This document shows, in pieces, positions 23,526-32,082 of a stretch of DNA of 48,069 nucleotides. The notes below the pieces were generated by a model. It was given only the letters and a program-made list of their open reading frames with translations, was not told the origin of the DNA and made no database searches. This DNA is from Comamonadaceae bacterium (GTDB taxonomy: Bacteria > Pseudomonadota > Gammaproteobacteria > Burkholderiales > Burkholderiaceae_C): assembly GCA_947456305.1 (NCBI GenBank), contig CANGPN010000018.1, positions 1-48,069 on the forward strand, written 5' to 3'. The position numbers were made by a program, and so were the translations under genes. Within the stretch, counting starts at the first letter, position 1, and each line of letters opens with the position of its first letter.

Positions 23526-24827
23526 ATGCACACATTCAAACAACTCGCTGCTGCGGCCCTGACGGCTGCTTTGTCATTCGGCGCATCTGCTCAAAGCAAA
23601 CCTGCCGAATTGAAAATCGGCATCTCTACGTTTTTATCGGGCCCGGCGTCGGTGTTCGGTGTCCCGGCCAAAGCCGCTGCGGAAATCATCATTGACGACA
23701 TCAACGCCAACGGCGGCATAGGCGGCGTCAAGCTGACCGCCAGCTTCATCGACGAAGGCACCGGCCCGGACAAGATGCTGTCCGAGTACCGCCGCCTGGT
23801 GCAAGAGCAAGGTGTGAAAACCATGTTGTCAGCCATCTCCAGCGGTAACTGCAATGTCATCGCACCGGTGGCCGAAGACTTGAAAGTATTGAATGTCGCC
23901 TGGGACTGCGGCACCGAAAAATTGTTGGAAGAAAAACGCTACCAGTACGTGCTGCGCACGCAAGGCAATGCGACCACCGAAATGGTGGCCACGGTTTTGT
24001 ATTTGTTGAAAACCAAACCGAATTTCGAAACCATTGCCGTGGTGAACCAGGACTACGCCTGGGGCCGCGACTCTTGGGAAATTTTCATCAACACCTTGCG
24101 TGTGTTCAAGCCGAATGTGAAAGTGGTCGCCGAGATGTTCCCCAAAATGGGCGCCTCCGATTTCTCTACCGAACTCAGCCGCCTGCAAGCCATCAAGCCC
24201 GACGTGGTTCTCAACACCTCGTGGGGCGGTGACCTCGACACCTTTGTGCGCCAAGCCTCACAACGCGGTGTGTTCAACCAGAACACCTTGTTTGTGCTGC
24301 CTTTGCTGGAAAGCTCAATGGAGCGTTTAGGCGATGCCGTGCCTGCTGGCATCATTGCAGGTGCACGTGGCGACCATTACTTTTTGCACCCCGATACCCG
24401 CAACGAACCCAAGCACATGGCTTTTGTCGCTAAGTTCAAAGCCAAAACCAACGCCTATCCGATTTACTCCACCTACCACATGGCCCAAGCCTTGTTCGGT
24501 TTGAAAACCGGCTATGAAAACGCCATCAAGGCCAACGGCGGGAAATGGCCGACCACCGAACAAGTGGCAAACGCCATGCGCAAAATGAGCTTCAAAGGCT
24601 ATGGCCACACCGTGAAGATGCGGGCTGACGGTCAAGGCCTGGAAGACCAGTTGCTGGGTATCACCAAGCGCGTGCCGCAGTTTCCTTTTGCCGTCATGGA
24701 CAAAATGATGATCGTCCCGGCAGAACTGGTGACTACGCCTGTGGATCAGAAATCACCGGTCTGGGTGAAAACCATCAATCCGAACGTACTGCAAAACAGT
24801 GCTTTAAAGTTGATCGATTTCAAGTGA
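23526..24827 (+). CDS. livK: Liv-type periplasmic substrate-binding protein
   Basis: With the start at MHTFKQLAAAAL, the 433-residue product has a Sec signal peptide (cleavage near SFGASAQ) and a type I periplasmic-binding fold: KIGISTFLSGPASVFG, then IIIDDINANGGIGG, then DEGTGPDKMLSEYRRLV. It delivers ligand to LivHMGF. GTGA overlap with the next gene shows continued coupling. The ligand is unknown; it is presumably the acid or alcohol degraded by the flanking enzymes. Confidence 0.9.
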   Translation: MHTFKQLAAAALTAALSFGASAQSKPAELKIGISTFLSGPASVFGVPAKAAAEIIIDDINANGGIGGVKLTASFIDEGTGPDKMLSEYRRLVQEQGVKTMLSAISSGNCNVIAPVAEDLKVLNVAWDCGTEKLLEEKRYQYVLRTQGNATTEMVATVLYLLKTKPNFETIAVVNQDYAWGRDSWEIFINTLRVFKPNVKVVAEMFPKMGASDFSTELSRLQAIKPDVVLNTSWGGDLDTFVRQASQRGVFNQNTLFVLPLLESSMERLGDAVPAGIIAGARGDHYFLHPDTRNEPKHMAFVAKFKAKTNAYPIYSTYHMAQALFGLKTGYENAIKANGGKWPTTEQVANAMRKMSFKGYGHTVKMRADGQGLEDQLLGITKRVPQFPFAVMDKMMIVPAELVTTPVDQKSPVWVKTINPNVLQNSALKLIDFK

Positions 24828-25693
24828 ACCTGTTGGACGCGGACACGCTGGCGCATTTGCAAAGCTGGCAAGGCCAGACAGAAACACGGCATGACCACCT
24901 GGGCTTGAGTCCGGTGCGTGCCATGTCGGCCACGCTGGACCGCGACGATGGTGAACCCCTGCATGGCGACGCACTGCCGCCCTTGTGGCATTGGTTGTAT
25001 TTTTTGCCCGTCGCCAAACAAAGCGAAATCGGCCCTGACGGCCACCCCAAGCGCGGCGGTTTTTTACCGCCCGTGCCACTGCCGCGCCGCATGTGGGCAG
25101 GCGGTCGTTTGCACTGGCACCAGCCCATGCGCTTAGGCGACGACGTTCAGCGTGTATCCAGCATAGAAAAAGTGCAGCATAAAACCGGGCGCAGCGGTGA
25201 ACTGCTGTTTGTGCAAGTGCTGCACCGCTTCAGCAATGCTCAGGGTTTGTGTCTGGAAGAAACTCACGACATTGTTTACCGTGCGACTGCAGACACAAAT
25301 GCTACCCCGGCACCCGGTGTTAAACCCACGCTGGCTCCCGTTTGGCAACGCGACATCATGCCTGACGATGTGTTGCTGTTCCGTTATTCAGCTTTGACTT
25401 TCAACAGCCACCGCATCCATTACGACAGGCGTTATGTGACGCAAGTCGAAGGCTACCCGGGTTTGATCGTTCATGGTCCATTGATGGCCACGCTGCTGGT
25501 CGATTTGCTTCGAAGACACAGCCACCGCGCTGTGCAATTGTTTGAGTTCAAAGCCGTCAAGCCGGTGTTTGAATGCGCCGATCAACGCGCACTCAGTGTG
25601 TGCGCGCAGCCTGATGGCGAACAAGTCCATGCCTGGGTGCAAGATCACACAGGCGATGTGTGCATGCAAGCCAATGCCCGTTGGGCTTCTTGA
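24824..25693 (+). CDS. MaoC/FAS1-like hydratase (mesaconyl-C4-CoA hydratase type)
   Basis: The 289-residue double hot-dog protein contains an N-terminal FAS1-like half (PLWHWLYFLP, GGFLPPVPLPRRMWAGG) and a C-terminal hydratase half with FRYSALTFNSHRIHYD and EGYPGLIVHGPLMATLL. These blocks are shared with mesaconyl-C4-CoA and 3-methylfumaryl-CoA hydratases. The GTG start overlaps the upstream stop. It likely adds water to an alpha,beta-unsaturated acyl-CoA made by the next gene's product. Confidence 0.85.
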   Translation: MNLLDADTLAHLQSWQGQTETRHDHLGLSPVRAMSATLDRDDGEPLHGDALPPLWHWLYFLPVAKQSEIGPDGHPKRGGFLPPVPLPRRMWAGGRLHWHQPMRLGDDVQRVSSIEKVQHKTGRSGELLFVQVLHRFSNAQGLCLEETHDIVYRATADTNATPAPGVKPTLAPVWQRDIMPDDVLLFRYSALTFNSHRIHYDRRYVTQVEGYPGLIVHGPLMATLLVDLLRRHSHRAVQLFEFKAVKPVFECADQRALSVCAQPDGEQVHAWVQDHTGDVCMQANARWAS

Positions 25694-25702
25694 GAACACG
25701 CT

Positions 25703-26872
25703 ATGAAACAAGCACTGCCCGCCATCGATGAACACCAAGACATACGCGATGCAGTGCGACAGTTGTGCGCAGGCTTTGACAGTACTTACTGGCAAAGTGT
25801 GGACGAGCAGCGCGGCTACCCGCAAGCTTTTGTGGAAGCCTTAACCAAAGCCGGTTGGCTGGCCGCGTTGATTCCGCAAGCCTATGGCGGCTCGGGCCTG
25901 AACCTGACGCAAGCCTCGGTCATCATGGAAGAGATCAACCTCTCCGGCGGCAACGCAGGCGCTTGCCACGGCCAGATGTACAACATGGGCACGGTGTTGC
26001 GCCACGGCTCAGACAAACAAAAACAAACTTACCTGCCGCGCATTGCCAGCGGTGAATGGCGATTGCAGTCCATGGCGGTGACCGAACCCGGCACCGGCAG
26101 CGACACCACGCGCTTGAAAACCACAGCGGTGAAACGCGGTGACCGTTATGTGGTGAACGGCCAAAAAGTGTGGATCTCGCGTGTGCAACATTCCGACTTC
26201 ATGATTTTGCTGGCACGCACCACACCGCTGGCCAAAGTGACGCGCAAAAGTCAAGGTCTGTCGGTGTTCATCGTGGATGTGAAACAAGCTTTAGAAAAAG
26301 GCATGGTGCTCAAGCCCATACGCAACATGCCCAACCACGAAACCAATGAAGTGTTTTTTGATGAACTGGAAATACCCGAAGAAAATTTGATTGGCGCAGA
26401 AGGCGAAGGCTTCTCTTACATATTGGATGGCTTGAATGCAGAGCGCGCACTCATCGCTGCTGAATGCATAGGTGACGCCTACTGGTTCATCACCAAAGCC
26501 CGCGATTACGCCAACACCCGTGAAGTGTTCGGCAGGCCTATAGGCAAAAATCAAGGCATTCAATTTCCTATGGCTGACAGCTACATGGAAACCGAAGCCG
26601 CCAACTTGATGCGCTATGAAGCCTGCCGGCGTTTTGATGCACACCTGCCCTGCGGCGCGCAAGCCAATATGGCCAAATACCTGGCGGCCAAAGCCTCGTG
26701 GGAAGCTGCAAATATGTGTTTGCAAACCCATGGTGGATTTGGTTTTGCCAGCGAATACGATGTCGAGCGAAAATTCCGTGAGACCCGGCTCTACCAAGTA
26801 GCGCCGGTGTCCACCAATTTGATTTACGCCTACATGGCAGAACATGTTTTGGGTTTACCGAAGTCTTACTGA
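25703..26872 (+). CDS. Acyl-CoA dehydrogenase
   Basis: The 389-residue flavoprotein has AVTEPGTGSDT, GQKVWISR and QTHGGFGFASEYDVERKFRE, all acyl-CoA dehydrogenase landmarks. The catalytic Glu expected near the C-terminus (YEGT in medium-chain enzymes) is replaced by VAPVST, but E247 in LNAERALIA occupies the helix-G position used by isovaleryl- and long-chain enzymes. Activity is therefore likely kept. It would form the double bond acted on by the neighbouring hydratase. FAD-dependent, cytoplasmic. Confidence 0.9.
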   Translation: MKQALPAIDEHQDIRDAVRQLCAGFDSTYWQSVDEQRGYPQAFVEALTKAGWLAALIPQAYGGSGLNLTQASVIMEEINLSGGNAGACHGQMYNMGTVLRHGSDKQKQTYLPRIASGEWRLQSMAVTEPGTGSDTTRLKTTAVKRGDRYVVNGQKVWISRVQHSDFMILLARTTPLAKVTRKSQGLSVFIVDVKQALEKGMVLKPIRNMPNHETNEVFFDELEIPEENLIGAEGEGFSYILDGLNAERALIAAECIGDAYWFITKARDYANTREVFGRPIGKNQGIQFPMADSYMETEAANLMRYEACRRFDAHLPCGAQANMAKYLAAKASWEAANMCLQTHGGFGFASEYDVERKFRETRLYQVAPVSTNLIYAYMAEHVLGLPKSY

Positions 26873-28047
26873 TGTCTAAACACACTTCTCAACCTCTTGA
26901 CCACATCACCGTGGTGTCTTTGGAACACGCCATCGCTGCGCCGTTTTGCACGCGCCAACTGGCGGATTTAGGCGCTCGCGTCATCAAGGTCGAACGCCCC
27001 GGCGATGGCGACTTTGCGCGCGGTTACGACAAACGCGCACGCGGTTTGTCATCACACTTTGTATGGGTGAACCGTTCCAAAGAAAGCCTGGCATTGGATT
27101 TGAAAAACCCCGAGCATTTGGCTGCTTTGAAACAGTTGCTGGGAAAAGCCGATGTGCTGGTGCAAAACTTAGCACCCGGTGCGACGGCCCGCATGGGCTT
27201 GGATGCAGCCACACTGCGCGCCCTGCACCCGCGTCTCATCGTCTGCGATATTTCGGGCTACGGCTTGGATGGCCCTTACCGCGACAAAAAAGCTTATGAC
27301 TTGCTGATACAAAGTGAAGCAGGCTATTTGTCCATCACCGGCACGCCGGAGCAACCCAGCAAGAGCGGTAACTCCATCGCCGATATCGCAGCCGGCATGT
27401 ACGCTTACACCAGCATCTTGGCGGCTTTGTTGCACAGGGACAAAACCGGCGAAGGCGCGCATATCGATGTGTCCATGCTGGAGTCATTGACCGAGTGGAT
27501 GAGTTTTCCCCTGTATTACGCCACTGATAACGCGCCGCCGCCCACACGCAACGGCGCGTCGCACGCCACCATTTACCCCTACGGCCCGTTCTTGGCGGGT
27601 GACGGCAACAGCGTCATGCTGGGTTTGCAAAACGAACGTGAGTGGGTGCAGTTTTGCGAAGTGGTGATGCAAGACGCTTCACTAGCTACCGACCCGCGTT
27701 TCAACAGCAACAGCTTGCGCCATGAAAACAAACAACAGCTTGAGCCCATCATCCTCAAAGAATTTGCAACCTTGAACGCCGCACAAGTGATTGAGCGGTT
27801 GGATCAAGCGCAGATTGCGAATGCACGCATGAACAACATGGCTGATTTGTGGGCGCATCCGCAACTCCAAGCGCGCCAGCGCTGGGTGGACGTTGACACG
27901 CCCAACGGCAAATTGCCTGCCCTCTTACCGCCGGGGCAAAGCGATGCCTTCAACTACACCATGGGCGCGATTCCGTCGGTGGGAGAACATACACAACACA
28001 TACTCAATGAACTGGGCATCACGCTGTCAAAACCCACATCTTCCTGA
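26872..28047 (+). CDS. Family III CoA transferase (CaiB/BaiF)
   Basis: The 391-residue protein has the CaiB/BaiF order: VVSLEHAIAAPFCTRQLADLGARVIKVERP, then RSKESLALDLKN, then the catalytic Asp in AYDLLIQSEAG and GEGAHIDVSMLES. These enzymes move CoA between carboxylic acids. Start overlaps the acyl-CoA dehydrogenase stop (TGATG). Together with the hydratase and dehydrogenase, a C5 dicarboxylate route such as methylsuccinate or mesaconate is possible, but a citramalyl-CoA lyase is not in the window. The operon seems to end here. Confidence 0.9.
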   Translation: MSKHTSQPLDHITVVSLEHAIAAPFCTRQLADLGARVIKVERPGDGDFARGYDKRARGLSSHFVWVNRSKESLALDLKNPEHLAALKQLLGKADVLVQNLAPGATARMGLDAATLRALHPRLIVCDISGYGLDGPYRDKKAYDLLIQSEAGYLSITGTPEQPSKSGNSIADIAAGMYAYTSILAALLHRDKTGEGAHIDVSMLESLTEWMSFPLYYATDNAPPPTRNGASHATIYPYGPFLAGDGNSVMLGLQNEREWVQFCEVVMQDASLATDPRFNSNSLRHENKQQLEPIILKEFATLNAAQVIERLDQAQIANARMNNMADLWAHPQLQARQRWVDVDTPNGKLPALLPPGQSDAFNYTMGAIPSVGEHTQHILNELGITLSKPTSS

Positions 28048-28106
28048 CCGGTAGTCTTGTGACATTGACGACACGCTGCTTGATGCCTGCTGTGTTTTTG
28101 TTCAGA

Positions 28107-28745
28107 TCAAGGCGTGACCACTTCCACCCGGATTTCATTTCTGCGCCACATCGGCAAAGTCCAGGGCGGGTCATAGCGTGAGAGCTGCGGACTGCCGACC
28201 ATTTGCCAGTTTTTTGTTTTCACCCAGGCCAGCAAATCGCGGGTTTTTTCTTCGACCTTGGACTCGGTGTTCAAACCTGAATAACGCAGCACTGCAAAAC
28301 GTTGCGCCGGTACTTCGCGCAATTGCACCGCCTGGTTGTTCGGCTTGGGCAAAGTGGCCATGGTGTATTCGGACGGCATGACAAACTCTATGCGCCAATC
28401 GCGGGCTTCACGCAAGGAGTTCTCATTGGCTCGCGGTTGCACTGTCACGGGTGCGGTCATGGCGATTTTGGCTGAGGTGGTTTGACCCGGGGCTTTGTTG
28501 TTGCCAAAAATAAAATCTGCAATCGCTCTAAAGCCTTGGCTGGAAGCCGAGTCCATGTCGCCATTGACTGCGGTTTCAGCCAGCAGTTGCGGCGCGTACT
28601 GGCGCAATTCAAACGCGTCTTCCTTGAGCAACACGTTGTATTTGGGTTCTTCTGTGGCAGCCATTGAACATCCTGACGATAAAGCAAACACAAACACCAT
28701 GAAGCTCGTGAACCCGGTGCCGGGGTTTTTGATGGTAAGGTTCAT
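28107..28745 (-). CDS. SOUL-family haem-binding protein, exported
   Basis: The 212-residue protein has an N-terminal hydrophobic segment ending ALSSGCSMA, possibly a lipoprotein or Sec signal, then the SOUL domain: YNVLLKEDAFELRQYAPQLLAET, KIAMTAPV, IEFVMPSEYT and RFAVLRYSG. SOUL proteins bind haem or porphyrins, and bacterial exported forms are poorly studied. It is divergent from an MFS gene and shares with it a 12-bp inverted repeat that overlaps this gene's start codon. Confidence 0.88.
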   Translation of the reverse strand: MNLTIKNPGTGFTSFMVFVFALSSGCSMAATEEPKYNVLLKEDAFELRQYAPQLLAETAVNGDMDSASSQGFRAIADFIFGNNKAPGQTTSAKIAMTAPVTVQPRANENSLREARDWRIEFVMPSEYTMATLPKPNNQAVQLREVPAQRFAVLRYSGLNTESKVEEKTRDLLAWVKTKNWQMVGSPQLSRYDPPWTLPMWRRNEIRVEVVTP

Positions 28746-28828
28746 TCAATCAATCTCCAACACATATGACAGCTATTTCGCCGAATCCGCCCATGACCAT
28801 CCTACCCCGTCTACATATTGATTGAATG
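28743..28828. promoter_or_regulatory. Perfect 12-bp inverted repeat in the SOUL/MFS divergent promoter
   Basis: CATTCAATCAAT (28743-28754) and ATTGATTGAATG (28817-28828) are exact reverse complements, 74 bp centre to centre, about seven helical turns. They bracket the region that must hold both divergent promoters. A looping or cooperative repressor site is likely; no regulator gene is adjacent. Confidence 0.55.
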
Positions 28829-28844
28829 CATGCAGGGTAAAGGT

Positions 28845-30041
28845 ATGGGAATGACTTCACGCGACATCAGATTGCTGGGCCTGGTGGCATTTGCCAGCAT
28901 GGCTTCTATGCGCATGTGTGACCCCATGTTGCTGCAATGGTCCACTGACTTTGGTGTGTCGCAAGGGCAAGCCTCACACGTAATTGCGGCTTTCTCCATT
29001 GCCTATGGCGTTATGCAATTGATTTACGGCCCTTTAGGTCAACGCCTGGGCAGCTTGCGACTGATCACCTGGGCGGCCGGGATCAGCGCGGTACTCAGCA
29101 TCATCACTGCGGTGTCCTCGGGCCTGGACGCCCTGCTGCTGGCTCGCAGCGCCATGGGCGGCGTAGCCGCTGCCATCATTCCATTGAGCATGGCCTGGAT
29201 CGGCGATCAAGTGGCTTACGACAGCAGGCAGCAAACGCTGGCACGCCTGATGAGTGCCACCGTCACCGGCTTGATGGCCGGGCAATGGTTCGGCGGCTTT
29301 GCAACCCAGTACCTGGGTTGGCGCTGGGCTTTTGCTTTGCTGGCGCTGTTGTTTGCAACCGGTTTCATGCTGCTGTTTCGCAGCTACATGTACCGCTCAC
29401 AAGCTGCTGCCTCTCAACAAGCCAAAGGCTCTGCGGTTGATTACCTGCGTGGCACGCTGGCATTGCTGCAGCTGACTAACGTGCAGAGGGTTTTGTTGCT
29501 GACCTTTTCAGAAGGTGCACTGGCATTTGGCGGTCTGGTGTTTGTGCCCAGCATGTTGATCCAGGATTTCTCGCTGAGTGCATCTGCAGCAGGTGCGGCG
29601 ATGTTGTTGTATGGGGTCGGAGGCTTGATGTACAGCCAGTTTGCCAAACGCTGGATTAACTGGTTGGGCGAAGCCGGACTGGCGCTCACAGGTGGGATTT
29701 GTATAGCTTGCGGGCTGGTATTGCTGTTGCTGGTCAGCCCGGCTATTAACGGCGCACTACTGGCTTGCCTGATCATAGGTTTAGGGTTTTACATGCTGCA
29801 CAACGTATTGCAAACGCAGGCTACCCAAATGGCGCCGCACAACCGTAGCACCGCCGTGACACTGTTTGCCAGCGTGCTGTTTCTGGGTCAGTCCACGGGC
29901 GTGGTGTTGTTATCTATGTGCCTGGATGCCGGTTTGCTGCATCAGGCGTTTGTGGCGGTGGCTGCGGGTATTGCCTTGATAGGGTTTGCCGTGTCAAGAC
30001 ACAGCCTGTCCAACATCAGGTCCATCACGTCAGTTTCTTGA
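28845..30041 (+). CDS. Major facilitator superfamily transporter
   Basis: From ATG 28845 (MGMTSRDIRLL), preceded by AGGGTAAAGG, the protein has about 398 residues and roughly 12 hydrophobic segments. The loop after segment 2, YGPLGQRLGSLRLI, corresponds to the MFS G-x3-D-R-x-G-R loop, and there is a central basic loop near SYMYRSQAAASQQ. Substrate is unknown; bicyclomycin/drug-exporter-like families are the nearest in style. Its 3' end overlaps the convergent next gene by 17 bp. Confidence 0.85.
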   Translation: MGMTSRDIRLLGLVAFASMASMRMCDPMLLQWSTDFGVSQGQASHVIAAFSIAYGVMQLIYGPLGQRLGSLRLITWAAGISAVLSIITAVSSGLDALLLARSAMGGVAAAIIPLSMAWIGDQVAYDSRQQTLARLMSATVTGLMAGQWFGGFATQYLGWRWAFALLALLFATGFMLLFRSYMYRSQAAASQQAKGSAVDYLRGTLALLQLTNVQRVLLLTFSEGALAFGGLVFVPSMLIQDFSLSASAAGAAMLLYGVGGLMYSQFAKRWINWLGEAGLALTGGICIACGLVLLLLVSPAINGALLACLIIGLGFYMLHNVLQTQATQMAPHNRSTAVTLFASVLFLGQSTGVVLLSMCLDAGLLHQAFVAVAAGIALIGFAVSRHSLSNIRSITSVS

Positions 30042-30828
30042 CCAGTAATTGGTTGGTATCCATATTGATGGCCGCTTCAAAACTGGCGGAAAACTGCTTG
30101 GCGCCGCGCAGCAGCATGCGCACAGGCAAACCGTTGGCATAGGAAAACGCATGGCGGGCAAAAAGTACTGCGCCGTTTGGGCCTTCGCGTACGGAGAAAT
30201 TTTGCTGAGTCACTTTTTCGTTGATCTGTGCACACAAAGCCTGTATCTCTGCCACTGGTGTGAATGAACTGGTGGCAAAGGCCTGACCAATAAAGATAAT
30301 TTGTTTGGTGTCTAAGGCTACCCGTGTCCAGAACGGATACAAGAAGCCGCGACTTGCATAAATATCGCCATTTTTTTCCAGCCGTGCATCGGTACGGTTA
30401 TTGTTGTAGTAATCGCAAACCAGTTGGTTAGTCACTTCAAGCGGCTTCCATACCTTGACCTCGGCATCCGATTTTTGTGCACGAGTCTCTTCAATCACCT
30501 CAAGCACATGCACAGACAGTTTGGGAATTTCGGTCTTTAAAAAACCGGCAATACGCATATTGGTTTGCAATGAAATCAACACCTCTTCAAACTGCGGCGC
30601 TTTGATTTGTATTTCAGAGGGTGCGGTTTGCATCACCATTTCTTTGTAATAGCGATCAGGTTTGGCCATCACAAAATGCTTGTACAAATGGTAGTCGTCA
30701 ATGACTTTTTTTAAATCCATGCCAAAGAAGAAATGACGCAAGTCTTTTTTTTCAAGCACGTCGTCATAAAACAGCTGCAAGGCGTATTCCAGTTTTTCTT
30801 TCAGTTCAGCTTCTGTGCGTTCAACCAT
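30025..30828 (-). CDS. Two-domain protein: truncated-globin-like N-terminus, YbjN-like C-terminus
   Basis: Residues about 8-115 align by eye with group I truncated haemoglobins: ALQLFYDDVLEKKDLRHFFFG, then KPDRYYKEMV, IKAPQFEEV and IAGFLKTEIPKLSVHVLEVI. The proximal His position (VHQGRGIT in trHbN) reads TAPSEIQI, so haem ligation is unlikely in the normal way. Residues about 130-267 (WKPLEVTNQLVCDYYNNN, GFLYPFWTRVAL, GPNGAVLFARH, GLPVRMLLRGAKQF) resemble the YbjN/CesT-like fold in pattern. The role is unknown; a non-haem sensor or protein-binding module is possible. It is 267 residues, with no signal peptide. Confidence 0.6.
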   Translation of the reverse strand: MVERTEAELKEKLEYALQLFYDDVLEKKDLRHFFFGMDLKKVIDDYHLYKHFVMAKPDRYYKEMVMQTAPSEIQIKAPQFEEVLISLQTNMRIAGFLKTEIPKLSVHVLEVIEETRAQKSDAEVKVWKPLEVTNQLVCDYYNNNRTDARLEKNGDIYASRGFLYPFWTRVALDTKQIIFIGQAFATSSFTPVAEIQALCAQINEKVTQQNFSVREGPNGAVLFARHAFSYANGLPVRMLLRGAKQFSASFEAAINMDTNQLLVKKLT

Positions 30829-30964
30829 TTTTTCTAAAAACCATTAAGTTTCGAATTATGAGAATCTTATAGACAAGCAGTCGTTTGCGCAAATCAAACA
30901 TTTGGCAAGTCTACATACCTCTTCAGGAGATAAATCGGTTGCAATCGCAGGAAATTGAACTGCC

Positions 30965-32026
30965 TCACACCGTGGCTATGGGAGCTGCTGGTGAGCCTAT
31001 GGCGCCTGGTAAACGCAAAGGCGGAGCGGTCAATAAAAAACGGTTGCGTTGGTTCTCCCGCAGCCAGGCGGCCAAGGGAGTCATGTACCAAAGCTCGCCC
31101 AGGTGTACGCCCAGTTTGAACAAACAATGCTCATGCAAGGGCAAAGTGGCGCATGCCCCATCGCCCGGCAAGGCCGGATGCGCTTCAACCGCGTAGTTGT
31201 CTGCAATGAGAGCAATCAAGCCGCTGTCGGTGATCCACTGTTTGAGTTTGTCGTCACGCCCGTCGAGCGTGCTGCCGGTGCGCGCAAGCACAGCGGCATC
31301 AGGCTGGCGTTTCATGTCCAGCAACACCTGAGCAAAACCGGTGTGTATGCACACCATGTCGCCGCTCTCCACTTCAATCCGGTCTTTCTCAAGTATGCGC
31401 ATCCAGGTGTCATAACCCACGGCCTCGCCGGTGTGACCGAGATGCGCGTGCAAATCCACCATGACTGCGCGTCCTTGCACGCAGCGCTCGGCCATGACCT
31501 CGATGCCCAGGGCTTTGGCATAAGAGGTGGATTCTTTGGGAATATTGATGAAATCAAAAATGCCTGCACCCTCGGGCTTGTCAGGGCCGACCACATCGAC
31601 ACCGGCGCGGTAACCGTTGTAGTAAAGCGGCTCGGGCAGGCCATCGCCATCCGCATCAAACATGGAACCGGCATGCGCCAAACTGTCCCACTGCGTGCTG
31701 TATTGCAAATGCATGATGACCAAATCGTCGCTCATCACATCGGTGCACAACGGATCATCGCACCACAACTGGTAGTTCATGTTCGGCTTGCCGTTGCGCA
31801 CGGTGGGCCGCAACACCGGTGCACTGCGTCTGGGGTTGAGCACATTGCCGCCGGGATAGTCCAGCGGCAAGCTCAGATTAAAAGTGATGCCATGTTTGAC
31901 TTCAGCCATGCCTTGCAAGACTTTCTCGCGGGTCAGCAAATTCATGCGACCGGCTTGGTCATCGGGACCGAAATCGCCCCAGGTGGAACCAGCAGGACGG
32001 TTTTTCCAACGGGTCGATGTGCTCAT
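30965..32026 (-). CDS. Cyclase family protein (kynurenine formamidase-like)
   Basis: ATG 32026 is preferred (MSTSTRWKNRP) because GAGGTGA lies 5 bp upstream. The 353-residue protein shows the metal-dependent cyclase pattern: NLSLPLDYP, then QWDSLAHAGSMFD, VDLHAHLGHTG, GDMVCIHTGF, IADNYAVEAHP and LHEHCLFKLGVHLGELW. Such enzymes hydrolyse amides or lactones, as in aromatic or isatin degradation. It is the last gene of the second Liv cluster, so its substrate is probably what that transporter takes in. Confidence 0.87.
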   Translation of the reverse strand: MSTSTRWKNRPAGSTWGDFGPDDQAGRMNLLTREKVLQGMAEVKHGITFNLSLPLDYPGGNVLNPRRSAPVLRPTVRNGKPNMNYQLWCDDPLCTDVMSDDLVIMHLQYSTQWDSLAHAGSMFDADGDGLPEPLYYNGYRAGVDVVGPDKPEGAGIFDFINIPKESTSYAKALGIEVMAERCVQGRAVMVDLHAHLGHTGEAVGYDTWMRILEKDRIEVESGDMVCIHTGFAQVLLDMKRQPDAAVLARTGSTLDGRDDKLKQWITDSGLIALIADNYAVEAHPALPGDGACATLPLHEHCLFKLGVHLGELWYMTPLAAWLRENQRNRFLLTAPPLRLPGAIGSPAAPIATV

Positions 32027-32082
32027 GGCCTTCACCTCAATCAGTTAAGTCAAACAAAGCAAGCAGTCGCCCGGCAGCGTAT

